From: Erodium maritimum
Taxonomy: Eukaryota; Streptophyta; Magnoliopsida; Geraniales; Geraniaceae
Direction: 5' to 3'
Assembly (NCBI GenBank): GCA_963921825.1
Contig: OY997588.1
Coordinates: forward strand, 81,349,043 to 81,413,042
DNA length: 64,000 nucleotides
The position numbers were made by a program, and so were the translations under genes. The notes under the pieces were generated by a model that worked only from the letters and a program-made list of their open reading frames with translations, had not been told where the DNA came from and ran no database searches. Within the stretch, counting starts at the first letter, position 1; every line of letters starts with the position of its first letter. Below, piece after piece: positions 36,293 to 49,318 of this stretch.

Positions 36293-36301
36293 TAGTTATT
36301 T

Positions 36302-36742
36302 TAAAAACTTTTTCACATGAGCACAGTCTTTTAAAACTCGTCTGATGTAACCTTATACCATGTGTTAGCGTTTGTAACAATGTTAAACATGTGGTGAAAC
36401 GTGTTGCTACCATGTTCATCGTGATTCTCGTCTTGCCTTGGATGTTTTTGGAGAACATAGAGCTTTTGTAGTCGTTCATCGTGGGTAAAAACTTACGGGA
36501 CTCCTATATTTGGTTTGTTTCGGCGCCTACTTAAATTCCGATGTCAACAATTTCGACAATAATAACAGATTTTTGTACTGGCCTATTTCAATTTCGGTGA
36601 ATATTTATACTAGGCTTTAAGGTTTAGAGCTAAAGAATACTGCTGGGAAACACCTGTTGGATGAAGAAAATAGTTGCAGAAGAAGCTGATTTCTTTTTCT
36701 TTTCTTCTTTAAAAAATATTCTATATTGTATTAAGCATTATT
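36302..36742 (+). other. Unassigned AT-rich spacer
   Basis: No gene or repeat recognised. A short antisense open frame (36273-36479) overlaps the end of the MITE and shows no domain. Confidence 0.5.
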
Positions 36743-37216
36743 AAAAGTTCAATTAATTAAAAATTCTTGAGCCCTCCCCCCGTGTGCTCTCTGTCAAGTC
36801 TTTTCACTTTCCTCCTTCCCGAGGAAAGTGAATAATGACGACAAGTCCTTCCCTTCAATCTTCCTTCTCTCGTCGGAGCTCCCCGGAGCCTTGTTCCCTC
36901 TTCACCTCTTCTTCACCCCCAATCTCTTCTATCCGATATCCTCAACCATGCCCTACCCACTACCTGCTCCGACGGAATTTCGTCCGGTCTTCTCTCTGGC
37001 CTCAACCTCTGTAACGTCGTCTTTAACCTTACCACCGCTGCTGCCGATCTCGAACGCCCCGACAACCCCACCGAGCCTCATCCTCACTCATTCATGCGAC
37101 TTTGGATCCTTCCATCAACATGCAAGGGATCCATGGTGGAGGAAGACCCCAAACCATCAACCTCACAATTCCTTATCCCCAACCAACACAACCACAAAAT
37201 TTTCTCCGACTAGCCT

Positions 37217-40200
37217 TGTCACGCCCCAAATCAGGTTTTGACCGGACTCGAGAGGTGACCTGAGTTAAAATAAATAGAAATCATAAATAATTGATAAAAC
37301 TTTAAAATCTCATAAAAACTTCATCAAAAGGGTAAATATAAACAATAGTTCAAAATTCTCGTGAGTCACAACTCAATGTAAATAGTAAGATAAAGGATGT
37401 TCAATACACAAGACCAACATAACTCTAACAAAAATCCCAAGAAATCCAAAACCTCCCGAGCCTCGAACCCACTAGACATCCGACACGCCTATAAAACAGT
37501 CAGAGACCAAAGGGAGTGAGCTTACGCTCAGTAGGAAAAACCTTAATAACTCAACCCTTAAGGCAATAGTGAACTCCTTACAAAGGTAACTCGGACAACA
37601 ATTTAATACGATTAACAGGGAAATAATAAAGAAACAGGATCAATTACAATAATACCATAGCCTCAAAGTAATCGTAACATAAAGAAGTTCATAAGAATTA
37701 CTTTAACGGATCAATAAGAATAAGATGGGAGCAATCAATATACTGTCAACCAACTGCTTTCTCAAGCCTCCGATCTATGGATAGATTCTGGGATCACCTT
37801 GGTTCCCATATTCCAATCCACCAGAGTATCCATGTCATATCAGATTTTCCCTCGGTCCAGAGGAGGTACATGCATCGGGGCACCGAAAACGATTCGGATA
37901 TGCCTCCAAAGGACCATATATCATAGGGAACCAAGTAGTGCTCCCATAGGACACACCCACTTGGGTGAAACCTCAATAACCATAATCAATATACCGTAGG
38001 ATCTGCCGAGCTCTCTGGCTCCAATAATCAACCAATATCCCGTAGGATGTGCCGAGCCATAGGCTCCTCACATCACTATATATCCCATAGGATGTGCCGA
38101 GCCATAGGCTCCTCACATCACTCAATATCCCGTAGGATCTGCTGAGCCATAGGCTCCTCCCATCACTCAATATCCCGTAGGATCTGCCGAGTCATAAGCT
38201 CCTCACATCACTCAATATCCCGTAGGATCTGCCGAGCCATAACCTCCTCACATCACTCAATATCTCTCTGCATTTATCCATACATTTTTAGAATAAATAT
38301 AGAGGTACAAGCATTATCATTCAATCATCAATCAACACTCATCAAGGCACACGTTCATCACAGCGAGTACACTCAATACCATTCCATACTTACCGTATAC
38401 TTACCTGCCACGAACCATCGGTACATCGATCACCTGATTGTACTCCTTGGCACAACCAGTCATACTCGATCATCCGTTCAATCAACAATTAATCGACACT
38501 CAATCGATCAACGAGCATTCAAGCATTCAAGTAAAACCAAGAACAATCAATCATGCATTCGATCTAGTTCCATTAGACTCTTGAATATCCTAATACTAGC
38601 AACCAAGCATGTGAACCTAGCACACAACTAATCCGAGAGCTCTTCACAGCCTCTCTACTAGTAAATCAATTCCAAAGTATTGAAAGCAAGCTTCATTAAT
38701 TGTCATCATCCTAAGCATGCATACTAGACTCATCCATTTATTAGTTATTGAAAGACGATTATTCTAGTTATTCGCATCCTATAGGCAATTCTAGGTCCTT
38801 TCCATTTTTATTAACTTAACATGCATACTAAGAGTTATTTGATTGAGAAGTTAAGATTTTCCCTACCTTGTGGTCTTCCTCTTAATACTCTGTTTTCACA
38901 AGCGATAGTCACCACACCGTCCTTCACACAGGTACCGGCAAGGTCTTCTTTCTTCAAGGTCTTCGTTCTTCAAGGTCTTGTGGTCTTTGAGCACAAAACA
39001 AACTCTAATTAGACTCCACTTAACAGTAACAAAAGTCCCCAAAACCCTTCCAAAAGTTCAGCTCCAAACTAAGATCAAAACGGTGGAAAAACCTCAAAAA
39101 CCCCTCTGAACTGGTCGGTCACAGACACGGTCACGGAGCAGTGACACCGACCCTCACGGAAGACGTCACGGAGCCGTGACACCGACCCTCACGGCAGACG
39201 TCACGGAGTCGTGACGTGTGCCATCACGGTCTCCCTCACGGAGCCGTGACGTCACCCGTCACGGGATCCGTCACGGATCCGTGAAGCTCCAGGGCAGTTC
39301 CGCCCTTCTTCAACCACCAGCTCCTTTTCTCCGAAAATCCACAACCAAACTCCATTTTTAACCATTTCCAGCTCCCAAAACCATCAAATACCTCCAAAAC
39401 TCCTATACCCATGGTAAGAATCAACAAATAAACAAGTTTCCAATGATTCTCCAAATCACAATCAAATCAAAAGCTCCAAAATGTTCTCCAAAATTACCCA
39501 ACAACCACACCCTCAATGGGTTCATCAAAACTTCAACAAAAGCATCATCCCAACATCCTACTTCACTACTGCTTCTCCAAGAGACAAACACAAGGCTAGT
39601 TCATCAACTTCAAGCCAAAACCCACAAAACCCATGAATTGAGAGTAGATGAAATGAAGATTTGAGAGCATCCATACCTCTAGGATGATGAGGTGAAGAAG
39701 AGGGAAGCAAAATGGAGGCAAAAGGATGAAGAACTAGCTCCAAAATCCAAGCTTTCTTCACTATCTTCTTCCTCAAGAAATGAGCTTCTCTCTTGTGCTC
39801 TCCTTGTGATTTTCGGCTGCAACACTAGAGTGTGAGCTGATTTGTGTGCTCAAGTTGCTTTAAATGACCTATTTGGTCCAAATACCAAAAAGCGCTTAAG
39901 GTCCTATCCCTTTAAAGGTAACTTGGGAGGGTATAAGAGTCAATTTAAGCTCCCTTTCTCATCCTCCAAGCCAAACATGACTAGTGTCATGTGAGGGTCA
40001 TTTATATTTAATAAAATTTCAGCTTCCATGATTTTATCGGAAAAGACCGAAATTAAGCCCACGTTTGACCGAAATTTGACCTACCCAAAATTACAGTCAA
40101 ACTGAAGGAAATGGCCCAACTAAGCTAACCGTGATGACGGCTAAGCTCGTTGGGCCCCGGAAAAGCCCCGAGTGACCTCTTGCGTCCTCGATTGACTTTT

Positions 40201-40269
40201 TCGGTAAAAGTCAAACTTGTCTTTCAAGGTCACTGGTTCGAACGGGATCGGCCGGGAGCGGTTCTTAAA
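37217..40269 (-). repeat. 3' LTR of the Gypsy element
   Basis: It is 3053 bp, printed from tgtcacgcccc to ggttcttaaa (the final CA-equivalent is mutated). Adjacent is the polypurine tract, printed as taccccccttaaaa near 40273-40286. It contains a 45-bp tandem array (about 37980-38265) and a GC-rich set of gtcacggagccgtgac near-palindromes (about 39115-39290). Short open frames inside are not conserved as proteins. Confidence 0.93.
37980..38265 (-). repeat. 45-bp tandem repeats in the Gypsy 3' LTR
   Basis: About six units of 45 bp with the core tcccgtaggatctgccgag and ending cataggctcctca. Units are contiguous with no spacers, so this is a minisatellite and not a CRISPR array. The 5' LTR has about five units at 47150-47380. 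Confidence 0.88.
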
Positions 40270-40329
40270 ATATACCCCCCTTAAAAGAATTTCGTCCTCG
40301 AAATTAAGAGTGAAAGTACCTCAAAGGTC

Positions 40330-43300
40330 AAACAGGTGGGGGTACTTCTCTCGGTTCTCGTCCTCTCGCTCCCAGGTCGAGTTAGCTCCCTGATGCTTCC
40401 ACTACACTCGAACCAAAGGTATAATAGTCTTCCTCAAGACCTTCTCTCCCGTATCCACAATCCTGATGAGCTTATCCTCATAAGAGACATCATATGCTAC
40501 CTCAATATCCGCCCACTCGATAACGTGCGAGGGATCTGCCGTGTACTTCCGCAGTTGGGACACATGGAAAACGTTATGCACGTTCCCAAGCTGCGGTGGC
40601 AAGGCTAAACGATAAGCTACAGCTCGAATCCTCTCTAAGACCTCAAATGGTCCAATGAAACGCGGGGATAGCTTTCCTCCACCGCGGTTGAACCGCAGCA
40701 GGCCCTTCTTCGGTCTCACCCTCAGAAAAACGTGGTCTCCGACCGGAAACTCAAGTGGTCTGCGACGTCTGTCTGCATAGCTCTTCTGACGACTATGTGC
40801 GGTCTTCAGCCGCTCTCTAATCACTGTGACCTTCTCGGTCGTCTCCCTGACCATATCTGGTCCAAGTAAACTCTGATCCCCTACCTCAGCCCAACATACC
40901 GGCGACCTACATGGTCTGCCGTACAAAGCCTCAAATGGTGCCATACCAATGCTGGACTGATAACTGTTGTTGTAAGCGAACTCTGCCAAAGGTAGGTGAT
41001 CCTCCCATGATCCCTGAAAGTCAAGCACACAAGCTCGAAGCATGTCCTCTAAGATCTGAATGGTGCGCTCTGACTGTCCATCTGTCTCAGGATGGTAAGT
41101 TGTACTCAACAGTACCTCAGTCCCCAATGCCTTCTGTAGGCTCTTCCAGAATCTGGATGTGAAACGAGGGTCCCTATCAGATACCACTGATACCGGTACT
41201 CCATGTAGACGAATGATCTCCTTGACATACAACCGGCCCAACATGTCCACCGTGTCAGTCATCCTCATAGCTAGAAAATGTGCCGACTTGGTTAGTCGAT
41301 CAACCACAACCCAAATGGCATCATGCCCCTTAGACGACCTCGGTAGTCCACTCACAAAATCCATAGTCACATGCTCCCACTTCCACTCGGAAACCGGTAA
41401 AGGTTGTAGTAAGCCAGTGGGGTGCTGATGCTCCGCATTCACTTGCTGACAGGTGAGGCATCTCGACACAAAAACTGCGACTACCCTGCGTATCCCCCTC
41501 CACCAGAACTGTCGTCGGATGTCTCTATACATCTTGGTGCCACCGGGGTGCACTGCAAGCCGGGTGTGGTGACACTCTCTCAACACGGTGTCCCTACCTC
41601 CTCGGGGTACAAGCAACCATCCTCTAAACCGAAGTCCCAGATCTGCACTTAACTCCCAGTCATCGATCTTTTCTCCGGCTACCATTCTCTCACGAATCCC
41701 CATCGCTTCAGCATCCTCGGCCTGTGACTCTAGCACCCGAGTAACCGAAGTGGGTTGAGCCACCAATGCACACAAAGCCATACCATCCGTGATCTCCTCA
41801 AGCTCAAGTCTGAAAGAGCTCAACTCTTCTAGCATGTTCCACTCTCGTACTGCCATGATGGCCACGCAATGAGTCGACTTCCTGCTCAAAGCATCCGCGA
41901 CGACATTCGCCTTGCCCGGGTGATAGAGCAGCTCGAAGTCATACTCCTCAATTAACTCCATCCATCGCCGTTGGCGCATGTTCAGGTCGCGCTGAGAGAA
42001 GATATACTTGAGGCTCTTGTGGTCCGAGAATACTCTAAACTGCTCACCATAAAGATAGTGTCTCCAACTCTTCAATGCAAAGACCACTGCTGCTAGTTCG
42101 AGGTCATGGGTCGGGTAGTTGCGTTCGTGAACCTTCAGTTATCTTGAGCCATAAGCAACTACCTTCCCAGACTGCATCAGGACACAACCAAGTCCCTCGC
42201 CTGAGGCGTCACAGTATACGTCATAGCCCCCTCTTCACTCCGGAACAATCAACACCAGAGCGGTGGTCAGACGAGCCTTTAGCTCTGAGAACGAGTGTTC
42301 ACACTCACTAGTCCAAAGGAACTCTGCTCCTTTGCGAGTCAAAGTTGTCATAGGTGCAGCCAAACGTGAGAAGTCCTGAACAAAGCGTCGATAATAATCG
42401 GACAACCCCAGAAAGCTACGGATCTCAAACACGTTCTTGGGCCTTGCCCACTTCGAAACTGCATCGACCTTCGCTGGGTCGACTAAGATACTATCTCGGG
42501 ACACCACATGTCCAAGGAATTTCACCTTTGCGAGCAAGAACTCGCACTTCTCTAGATTCCCATATAGCTGGTGAATGCGTAACAAGGTCAACATTATCCT
42601 CAAGTGCTCCTCGTGTGCCTCTTCACTAGGCGAGTAAATCAAGATGTCATCAACGAAGACTACGACAAACTGATCCAGGTAAGGCCTGAATATGCCATTC
42701 ATCAAATCCATGAAGGCTGCTGGCGTGTTCGTCAACCCGAACGGCATCACTAGAAACTCAAAGTGTCCATAATGCGTCCGGAACGCGGTCTTCTCCACAT
42801 CCTCCTTTCGGACCCTCAACTGGTAGTAGCCTGATCTTAGATCAATCTTGGAGAAGCAGGTTGCTCCTCTCAGTTGATCGAACAGGTCATCGATCCTCGG
42901 CATCGGGTAGCGGTTCTTCACCGTTACCCGGTTCAACTTCCGATAATCGATGTGCATCCTTAAGGCACTACCCTTCTTCTTCACGAAGAGGGCGGGTGCT
43001 CCCCACGGCGAAACACTAGGGCGGATGAAGCCCTTCTCCTGTAGTTCTTCGAGTTGTCGCTTTAACACGACTAACTCAGCTGGTGCGAACCGATAAGGTG
43101 TCATTGAGATCGGTGCGGTGCCGGGGATCAAGTCGATCCGATAACTCCTCCGGAAACACGTCCGGGAACTCACTCACTACTCTCGGTAAGTCTCTGCCAC
43201 TCTGCACCACCTCTGCCTCCACTCCCGTTGTCAAGGCGGATAGAAGGACTCCGCTCTTGCTACCCAAAACACAAGTGATGACTATATCACCAGATCGCAC

Positions 43301-43729
43301 GGTCACCTGTCGTCGAAAGCAATCGATCGTCGCCCGATATCTCGTAAGCTAGTCCATCCCTAAGATCACGTCGAAAGCAGTCATCTCCAGAATGAGCAGG
43401 CCACCCAAGAAGGGGCAATCTGCCACTCAAACCTCACAATCTCGACAAACGGTATCCAATACCACCTCCCCTGTAACTGGGGTCTCAAGACACAAGGGTC
43501 TACTAAGGGGTTCTGTCACCAAACCCAAGGAACGAGCAACCGAAGTAGAGACAAACGAATGGGATGCACCTGTATCGAACAAAAAAGATGCCCACGAATG
43601 AAAAAATAAACACGTACCCTGTATGGCCTCATGGCCGGCATACTGCCTCTCAGCTCCGGCATCTGCGACTGCATACAATCGGCCCTGCCGTGCCGGTGGT
43701 CCTCCTCTCGGTGGTGGTGGTAGTGCCAC
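40330..43729 (-). pseudogene. Gypsy pol remnant: protease, RT, RNase H, integrase, chromodomain
   Basis: Read right to left: aspartic protease FDTGASHSFV (about 43550), reverse transcriptase (43173-42238) with [10 protein letters not shown] and the catalytic FVDDILIYS (about 42640-42670), RNase H (to about 41860), integrase (about 41600-40650) with the HHCC finger ending CLTCQQ and D-D-E residues in [12 protein letters not shown] and TDGQSE, then [20 protein letters not shown] and a chromodomain-like TWE tail to about 40330. Stops at 43427, about 43350, 42235, 42139 and 40402, plus a frameshift with a short deletion near 43140, make it non-functional although catalytic residues remain. Confidence 0.93.
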
Positions 43730-43843
43730 CTGTTGCTGAGGCCTAGCCTGGTGTCTCGGGGCTACCGCTCCCGCCGCCTGACGCGAAGCTCTCTGCTGCT
43801 GTGTCTGTCTTGGTCGGCCGGGAGGTGCCTGACGAGGCTGTGC

Positions 43844-45064
43844 CTACTGAGGCCTCGGTGGAGGTACAGCTCCAACCCGATCGGGACAGGTAAAAGCAAT
43901 GTGCCCCGACCGGCCGCACTGATAACAAGTCCGATGATCGACATGCTGCCTCTCACCATACCCCTGTGGACGGTCCATCTGCCGCTTTGCGGGTCCTCTG
44001 CTCCTCGGGAAGTCCCGGGCCAAATGTCCATGCTGTTTGCATGTAGGGCAGAACTGTGTCAACGGTGCAGGTGCAACTGATGCCATTGCTGCTCCTCTAC
44101 GCATACCACTCTGCTGAAACTGTGGCTGGAAGTGCCCAGAAGTCCTGTGTTGTCTGGCATCACGCCTCTCTGATGGCCTGAGGAACCCACTCGGTCTCGG
44201 CCTGACATCTCGCTCCCTGGCAGTCTCTCGAAAATGCCTCTCTACTACTAAGGCCTGCTCAACCAGAGTAGAGTACACCTCCGTCCTCAAATAAACAATT
44301 CGATCCGCAATAACAGGAAGGAGCCCACGCTCGAACCGCCTACAACGGTTGTCCTCAGTCTGCACCATCTCGGGTGTGAAGCGGGACAAGGATAAGAACC
44401 TCGCCACATACTCAACTACTGTCATCCCCCTCTGCCTCAGATCCATGAACTGCTGAAGTCGATCATCCCGAACCGACCGCGGAAAGTACTGCTCCAGGAA
44501 TAGTCGACTGAAAAGCTCAAAATCCTCACCAACTCTGCTCTGCACGGACTGCCACCAGTAAAAAGCCTCACCCTCAAGCTGGAAGGTGGAGAAAGAGACT
44601 CTCAGACGTCCTTCAGAAATACCAGATGTGTCAAGGTTGCGCGAGATCCGTTCCAACCATAGAACTGCTGCCTCGGAGTCTGTGCTCCCAGAAAATGTCG
44701 GTATACCCAAACGACGGAAATCACGAAGTGTCTAGGTCGTGTAGCTATCCATCTGACCTGGCCTCTCGACCGAGACTGTCTCAGTAGTGGGCACGGGCTC
44801 TGTCGCCGGTGCTGTGGCCTCCTGCTGAGCGCTAAGTGCTGCTAGCACTGCGCGTACCACCTCATCAATAGGGGTAGCCTGTGTCGGCTCTGCGAATGGG
44901 GTATCTCTCACTGGTGACCCTGACGGTCCATCCTCAAAGCTCTGGTGCTCTGTGGGAGCAGCACCCTGGGCACTTGCTGCCCCCGCTAGTCCAACAGCTG
45001 GTGACTGACTCTGCCCCAAAGCTGGGCGACTCCGGGTACCTCTCGGAACATGGATACCGGACAT
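43844..45064 (-). pseudogene. Gypsy gag remnant
   Basis: ATG at 45064; one in-frame stop (44732-44734) separates a 110-codon N-terminal part from the retrotransposon gag domain (IPTFSGSTDSEAAVLWLERI, LEGEAFYWW, FLEQYFP). Two zinc knuckles follow: CPTCKQHGHLARDF with the last Cys replaced by Phe, and an intact CYQCGRSGHIAFTC. The frame ends at 43844-43846 and continues in phase into the protease, so gag and pol were one polyprotein. The product would form the cytoplasmic particle shell. Confidence 0.9.
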
Positions 45065-45067
45065 CAC

Positions 45068-46370
45068 GAAAGAACGCTGCAGTAGTACGTACAGTTCAAA
45101 CTCAGTTCAACACAACCGCACTATCCAAGCAAAAGGGGACGTTATCGTTCGTCTCGACGGATCCTAATTGGATCAAGGGTAAGTAGATAAGTCGTATATA
45201 GTACTTATACACATATACAAACAAGCCCGCACATCGTGCGTCTCACACATCAACCAAGTAAAGCAACCAACTCCCTCAGGAGGCAAAGATCATACACAAA
45301 CAACCCCTCACCAGGGATTCAAAGCATGAAGCATGCAGTTTGAAGATAAGTCCTTAATCCTTTTATCACAGCTTTTCTCTTTCCTCAATTCTCTTAACAA
45401 AGCCTTTAACCTTCTTCGATTCCTCGACTTTAGTCAAAATAAATAAGTTGATCTCGCATCGTTACAACTTGATTCAGGCGTCCCCGAACCTCGTTGTAAC
45501 CATTTGACATCCAACCATCACGTTTGACTACAGTGGCGCCCCTGAGTCAACCCGTGATAGAACAACCAATTCAGTTTTACAGAAAATGCGGCATGACCTA
45601 TTCGTATTTTCCACTAACCCTCCGCTTACGCGGGACAATTACCAATCAATTTCCACAAGTTATTCCAATCAAAGAGTTCTCATGCTCTGCAGTTCAAACC
45701 ACAACCAATTCATAGAATTCTCATGCTTCGCAAGTACATACACAACCAAGAGGGTGTAAGATTACTCAAGTTCGATTACTTTTTAAAAGTTACTCCAATT
45801 GGATCATATTTTCCATCTTGATTCCTTAAATGATTCATAACGTCATAATCGAGTCAACACTCAAACAAAATCAAAACAAGTCAATCCTTCCATAAATCCA
45901 CCATTCGAGGAAATGCCACTCCGACAGTAACACTCCACTGAATCTAATCTACAACCTCATCCACACCTCACTCAGATAACCCTTCAGTTTAAACCACATG
46001 AAACAACCAAACACAGCGGTAATACACTTAACACACAAACACTTTACTCAACAATCAACATATAACGGTTCGATCATTGCTTGTTAACCCAATACCGATC
46101 TCAACCAATCAGTTTCACCGATCACTGCATCTCACAATCAATAAGGTAAGGGTACCGCTCAAGCGATATAACCATTATAATCAAAGGAGTTCAAATTGAA
46201 TCAACAAACAAACAGTAAGAGTCGAGTCGTTCTCACTCTCTGCATCAACTTTTTAACCTTGCATCACTGAGTACACGACTAAGACCTCCTAACTCTACAC
46301 ACCTAATTGACGTTGGTCCGAGGTTTTGAAAACAAGTTCGAAAATTACAACCTGTTTCAAATGAAACCAG
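45068..46370 (-). other. Gypsy 5' leader
   Basis: About 1.3 kb between the gag start and the primer site, AC-rich as printed, with no significant reading frame. It would be the untranslated leader and the likely site of packaging signals. Confidence 0.6.
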
Positions 46371-46382
46371 GCTCTGATACCA
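46371..46382 (-). promoter_or_regulatory. Gypsy primer binding site, tRNA-iMet
   Basis: Printed gctctgatacca, the complement of tggtatcagagc, three bases from the inner end of the 5' LTR. Confidence 0.93.
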
Positions 46383-46385
46383 AAT

Positions 46386-49313
46386 TGTCACGCCCCAAAT
46401 CCGGTTTTGACCGGACTCGAGACGTGACCTGAGTTAAAATAAATAGAAATCATAAATAATTGATAAAACTTTAAAATCTCATAAAAACTCCATCAAAAGG
46501 GTAAAAATAAATAATAGTTCAAAATTCTCGTGAGTCACAGCTCAACGTAAATAGTAAGATAAAGGATGTTCAATACACAAGACCAACATAACTCTAACAA
46601 AAATCCCAAGAAGTCCAAAACCTCCCGAACCTCGAACCCACTAGACATCCGGCACGCCTGTAAAACAGTCAGAAACCAAAGGGAGTGAGCTTACGCTCAG
46701 TAGGAAAAACCTTAATAACTCAACCCTTAGGGCAATAGTGAACTGCTTACAAAGGTAACTCGGACAACAATTTAATACGATTAACAAGGAAATAATAAAG
46801 AAACAGGAACAATTACAATAATACAATAGCCTCAAAGTAATCGTAACATAAGGAAGTTCATAAGAATTACTTTAACGGATCAATAAGAATAAGATGGGAG
46901 CAATCAATATACTGTCAACCAACTGCTTTCTCAAGCCTCCGATCCATGGATAGATTCAGGGATCACCTTGGTTCCCATGTTCCAATCCACCAGAGTATCC
47001 ATGTCATATCAGATTTTCCCTCGGTCCAGAGGAGGTACATGCATCGAGGCACCGAAAACGATTCGGATATGCCTCCAAAGGACCATATATCATAGGGAAC
47101 CAATTAGTGCTCCCGTAGGACACACCCACTTGGGTGAAACCTCAATAACCATAATCAATATACTACAGGATCTGCCGAGCAATCTGGCTCCAATAATCAA
47201 CCATTATCCCGTAGGATCTGCCGAGCCATAGGCTCCTCACATCACTCAATATCTCGTAGGATCTGCCGAGCCATAGGCTCCTCACATCACTCAATATCCC
47301 GTAGGATCTGCCGAGCCATAGGCTCCTCCCATCACTCAATATCCCGTAGGATCTGCCGAGCCATAGGCTCCTCCCATCACTCATCAAGGCACACGTTCAT
47401 CACAGCGAGTACACCCAATACCATTCCACACTTACCGTATACTTACCTGCCACGAACCATCGGTACATCGATCACCTGATTGTACCCCTTGGCACAACCA
47501 GTCATACTTGATCATCCGTTCAATCAACAGTTAATCAACACTCAATCGATCAACGAGCATTCAAGCATTCAAGTAAAACCAAGAACAATCAATCATGCAT
47601 TCGATCTAGTTCCATTAGACTCTTGAATATCCTAATACTAGCAACCAAGCATGTGAACCTAGCACACAACTAATCCGAGAGCTCTTCACAGCCTCTCTAC
47701 CAGTAAATCAATTCCCAAGTATTGAAAGCAAGCTTCATTAATTGTCATCATCCTAAGCATGCATACTAGACTCATCCATTTATTAGTAATTGAAAGACGA
47801 TTATTCTAGTTATTCGCATCCTATAGGCAATTCTAGGACCTTTCCATTTTTATTAACTTAACATGCATACTAAGCGTTATTTAATTGAGAAGTTAAGATT
47901 CTCCCTACCTTGTGGTCTTCCTCTTAATACTCTGTTGTCACAAGCGATAGTCACCACACCGTCCTTCACACGGGTACCAGCAAGGTCTTCTTTCTTCAAG
48001 GTCTTCGTTCTTCAAGGTCTTGTGGTCTTTGAAAACAAAACAAACTCTAATTAGACTCCACTTAACAGTAACAAAAGTCCCCAAAACCCTTCCAAAAGTT
48101 AAGCTCCAAAATAAGATCAAAACGGTGGAAAAACCTCAAAAACCCCTCTGAACTGGTCGGTCACGGACACGGTCACGGAGCCGTGATACCGACCCTCACG
48201 GAAGACATCACGGAGCCGTGACACCGGCCCTCACGGAAGACGTCACGGAGCCGTGACGTGTGCCATCACGGTCTCCCACACGGAGCCGTGAAGTCACCCG
48301 TCACGGGATCCGTCACGGATCCGTGACGCTCCATGGCAGTTCCGCCCTTCTTCAACCTCCAGCTCATTTTCTCTGAAAATCCACAACCAAACTCCATTTT
48401 TAACCATTTCCAGCTCCCAAAACCATCAAATACCTCCAAAACTCCTCTACCCATGGTAGGAATCAACAAATAAACAAGTTTCCAATGATTCTCCAAATCA
48501 CAATCAAATCAAAAGCTCCAAAATGTTCATCCAAAATTAGCCAACAACCACACCCTCAATGGGTTCATCAAAATTTCAACAAAAGCATCATCCCAACATC
48601 CTACTTCACTACTTCTTCTCCAAAAGACAAACACAAGGCTAGTTCATCAACTTCAAGCCAAAACCCACAAAACCCATGAATTGAGAGTAGATGAAATGAA
48701 GAGTTGAGAGCATCCATACCTCTAGGATGATGAGATGAAGAAGAGGGAAGCAAAATGGAGGCAAAAGGATGAAGAACTAGCTCCAAAATCCAAGCTTTCT
48801 TCACTATCTTCTTCCTCAAGAAATGAGCTTCTCTCTTGTGCTCTCCTTGTGATTTTCGGCTGCAACACTAGAGTGTGAGCTGATTTGTGTGCTCAAGTTG
48901 CTTTAAATGACCTATTTGGTCCAAATACCAAAAAGCCCTTAAGGTTATATCCCTTTAAAAGTAACTTGGGAGGGTATAAGAGTCAATTTAAGCTCCCTTT
49001 CTCATCCTCCAAGCCAAACATGACAAGTGTCATGTGAGGGTCATTTTTATTTAATAAAATTTCAGCTTCCAAGATTTTATCGGAAAAGACCGAAATTAAG
49101 CCCACGTTTGAACGAAATTTGACCTACCCAATATTACAGTCAAACTGAAGGAAATGGCCCAACTAAGCTAACCGTGATGACGGCTAAGCTTGTTGGGCCC
49201 CGGAAAAGCCCCGAGTGACCTCCTGCGTCCTCGGTTGACTTTTCCGACAGGAAGTCAAACTTGTCTTTAAAGGTCACCAGTTCGACCGGGATCGGCCGGG
49301 AGCGGTTCTTACA
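46386..49313 (-). repeat. 5' LTR of the Gypsy element
   Basis: It is 2928 bp, printed from tgtcacgcccc to ggttcttaca, with perfect TG...CA termini. Compared with the 3' LTR it lacks one 45-bp tandem unit and about 80 bp following the array (the jump is at catcactca/tcaaggcac near 47383). It carries the same gtcacggagccgtgac cluster at 48160-48330. Confidence 0.94.
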
Positions 49314-49318
49314 AGCAT

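Larger units (their letters stand above)
37217..49313 (-). mobile_element. Ty3/Gypsy LTR retrotransposon, Tekay/Del-like chromovirus
   Basis: A 12.1-kb element on the minus strand with LTRs of about 3 kb, a tRNA-iMet primer site, gag, protease, RT, RNase H, integrase and a chromodomain-like tail in Gypsy order. It is inserted in LINE-B. Flanks are agcct (37212-37216) and agcat (49314-49318), a 5-bp duplication with one mismatch. The LTRs differ by substitutions and by indels of about 125 bp, so it is much older than Copia copy 4. Confidence 0.95.

Noticed and set aside
37980-38265. Regular repeats resembling a CRISPR array
   Set aside because: The 45-bp units are contiguous with no unique spacers, lie inside a plant LTR and occur in both LTRs.
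40336-43746. Numerous plus-strand frames of 60-115 codons across the Gypsy body
   Set aside because: They are shadows of the minus-strand gag-pol, which has the conserved retroelement motifs.
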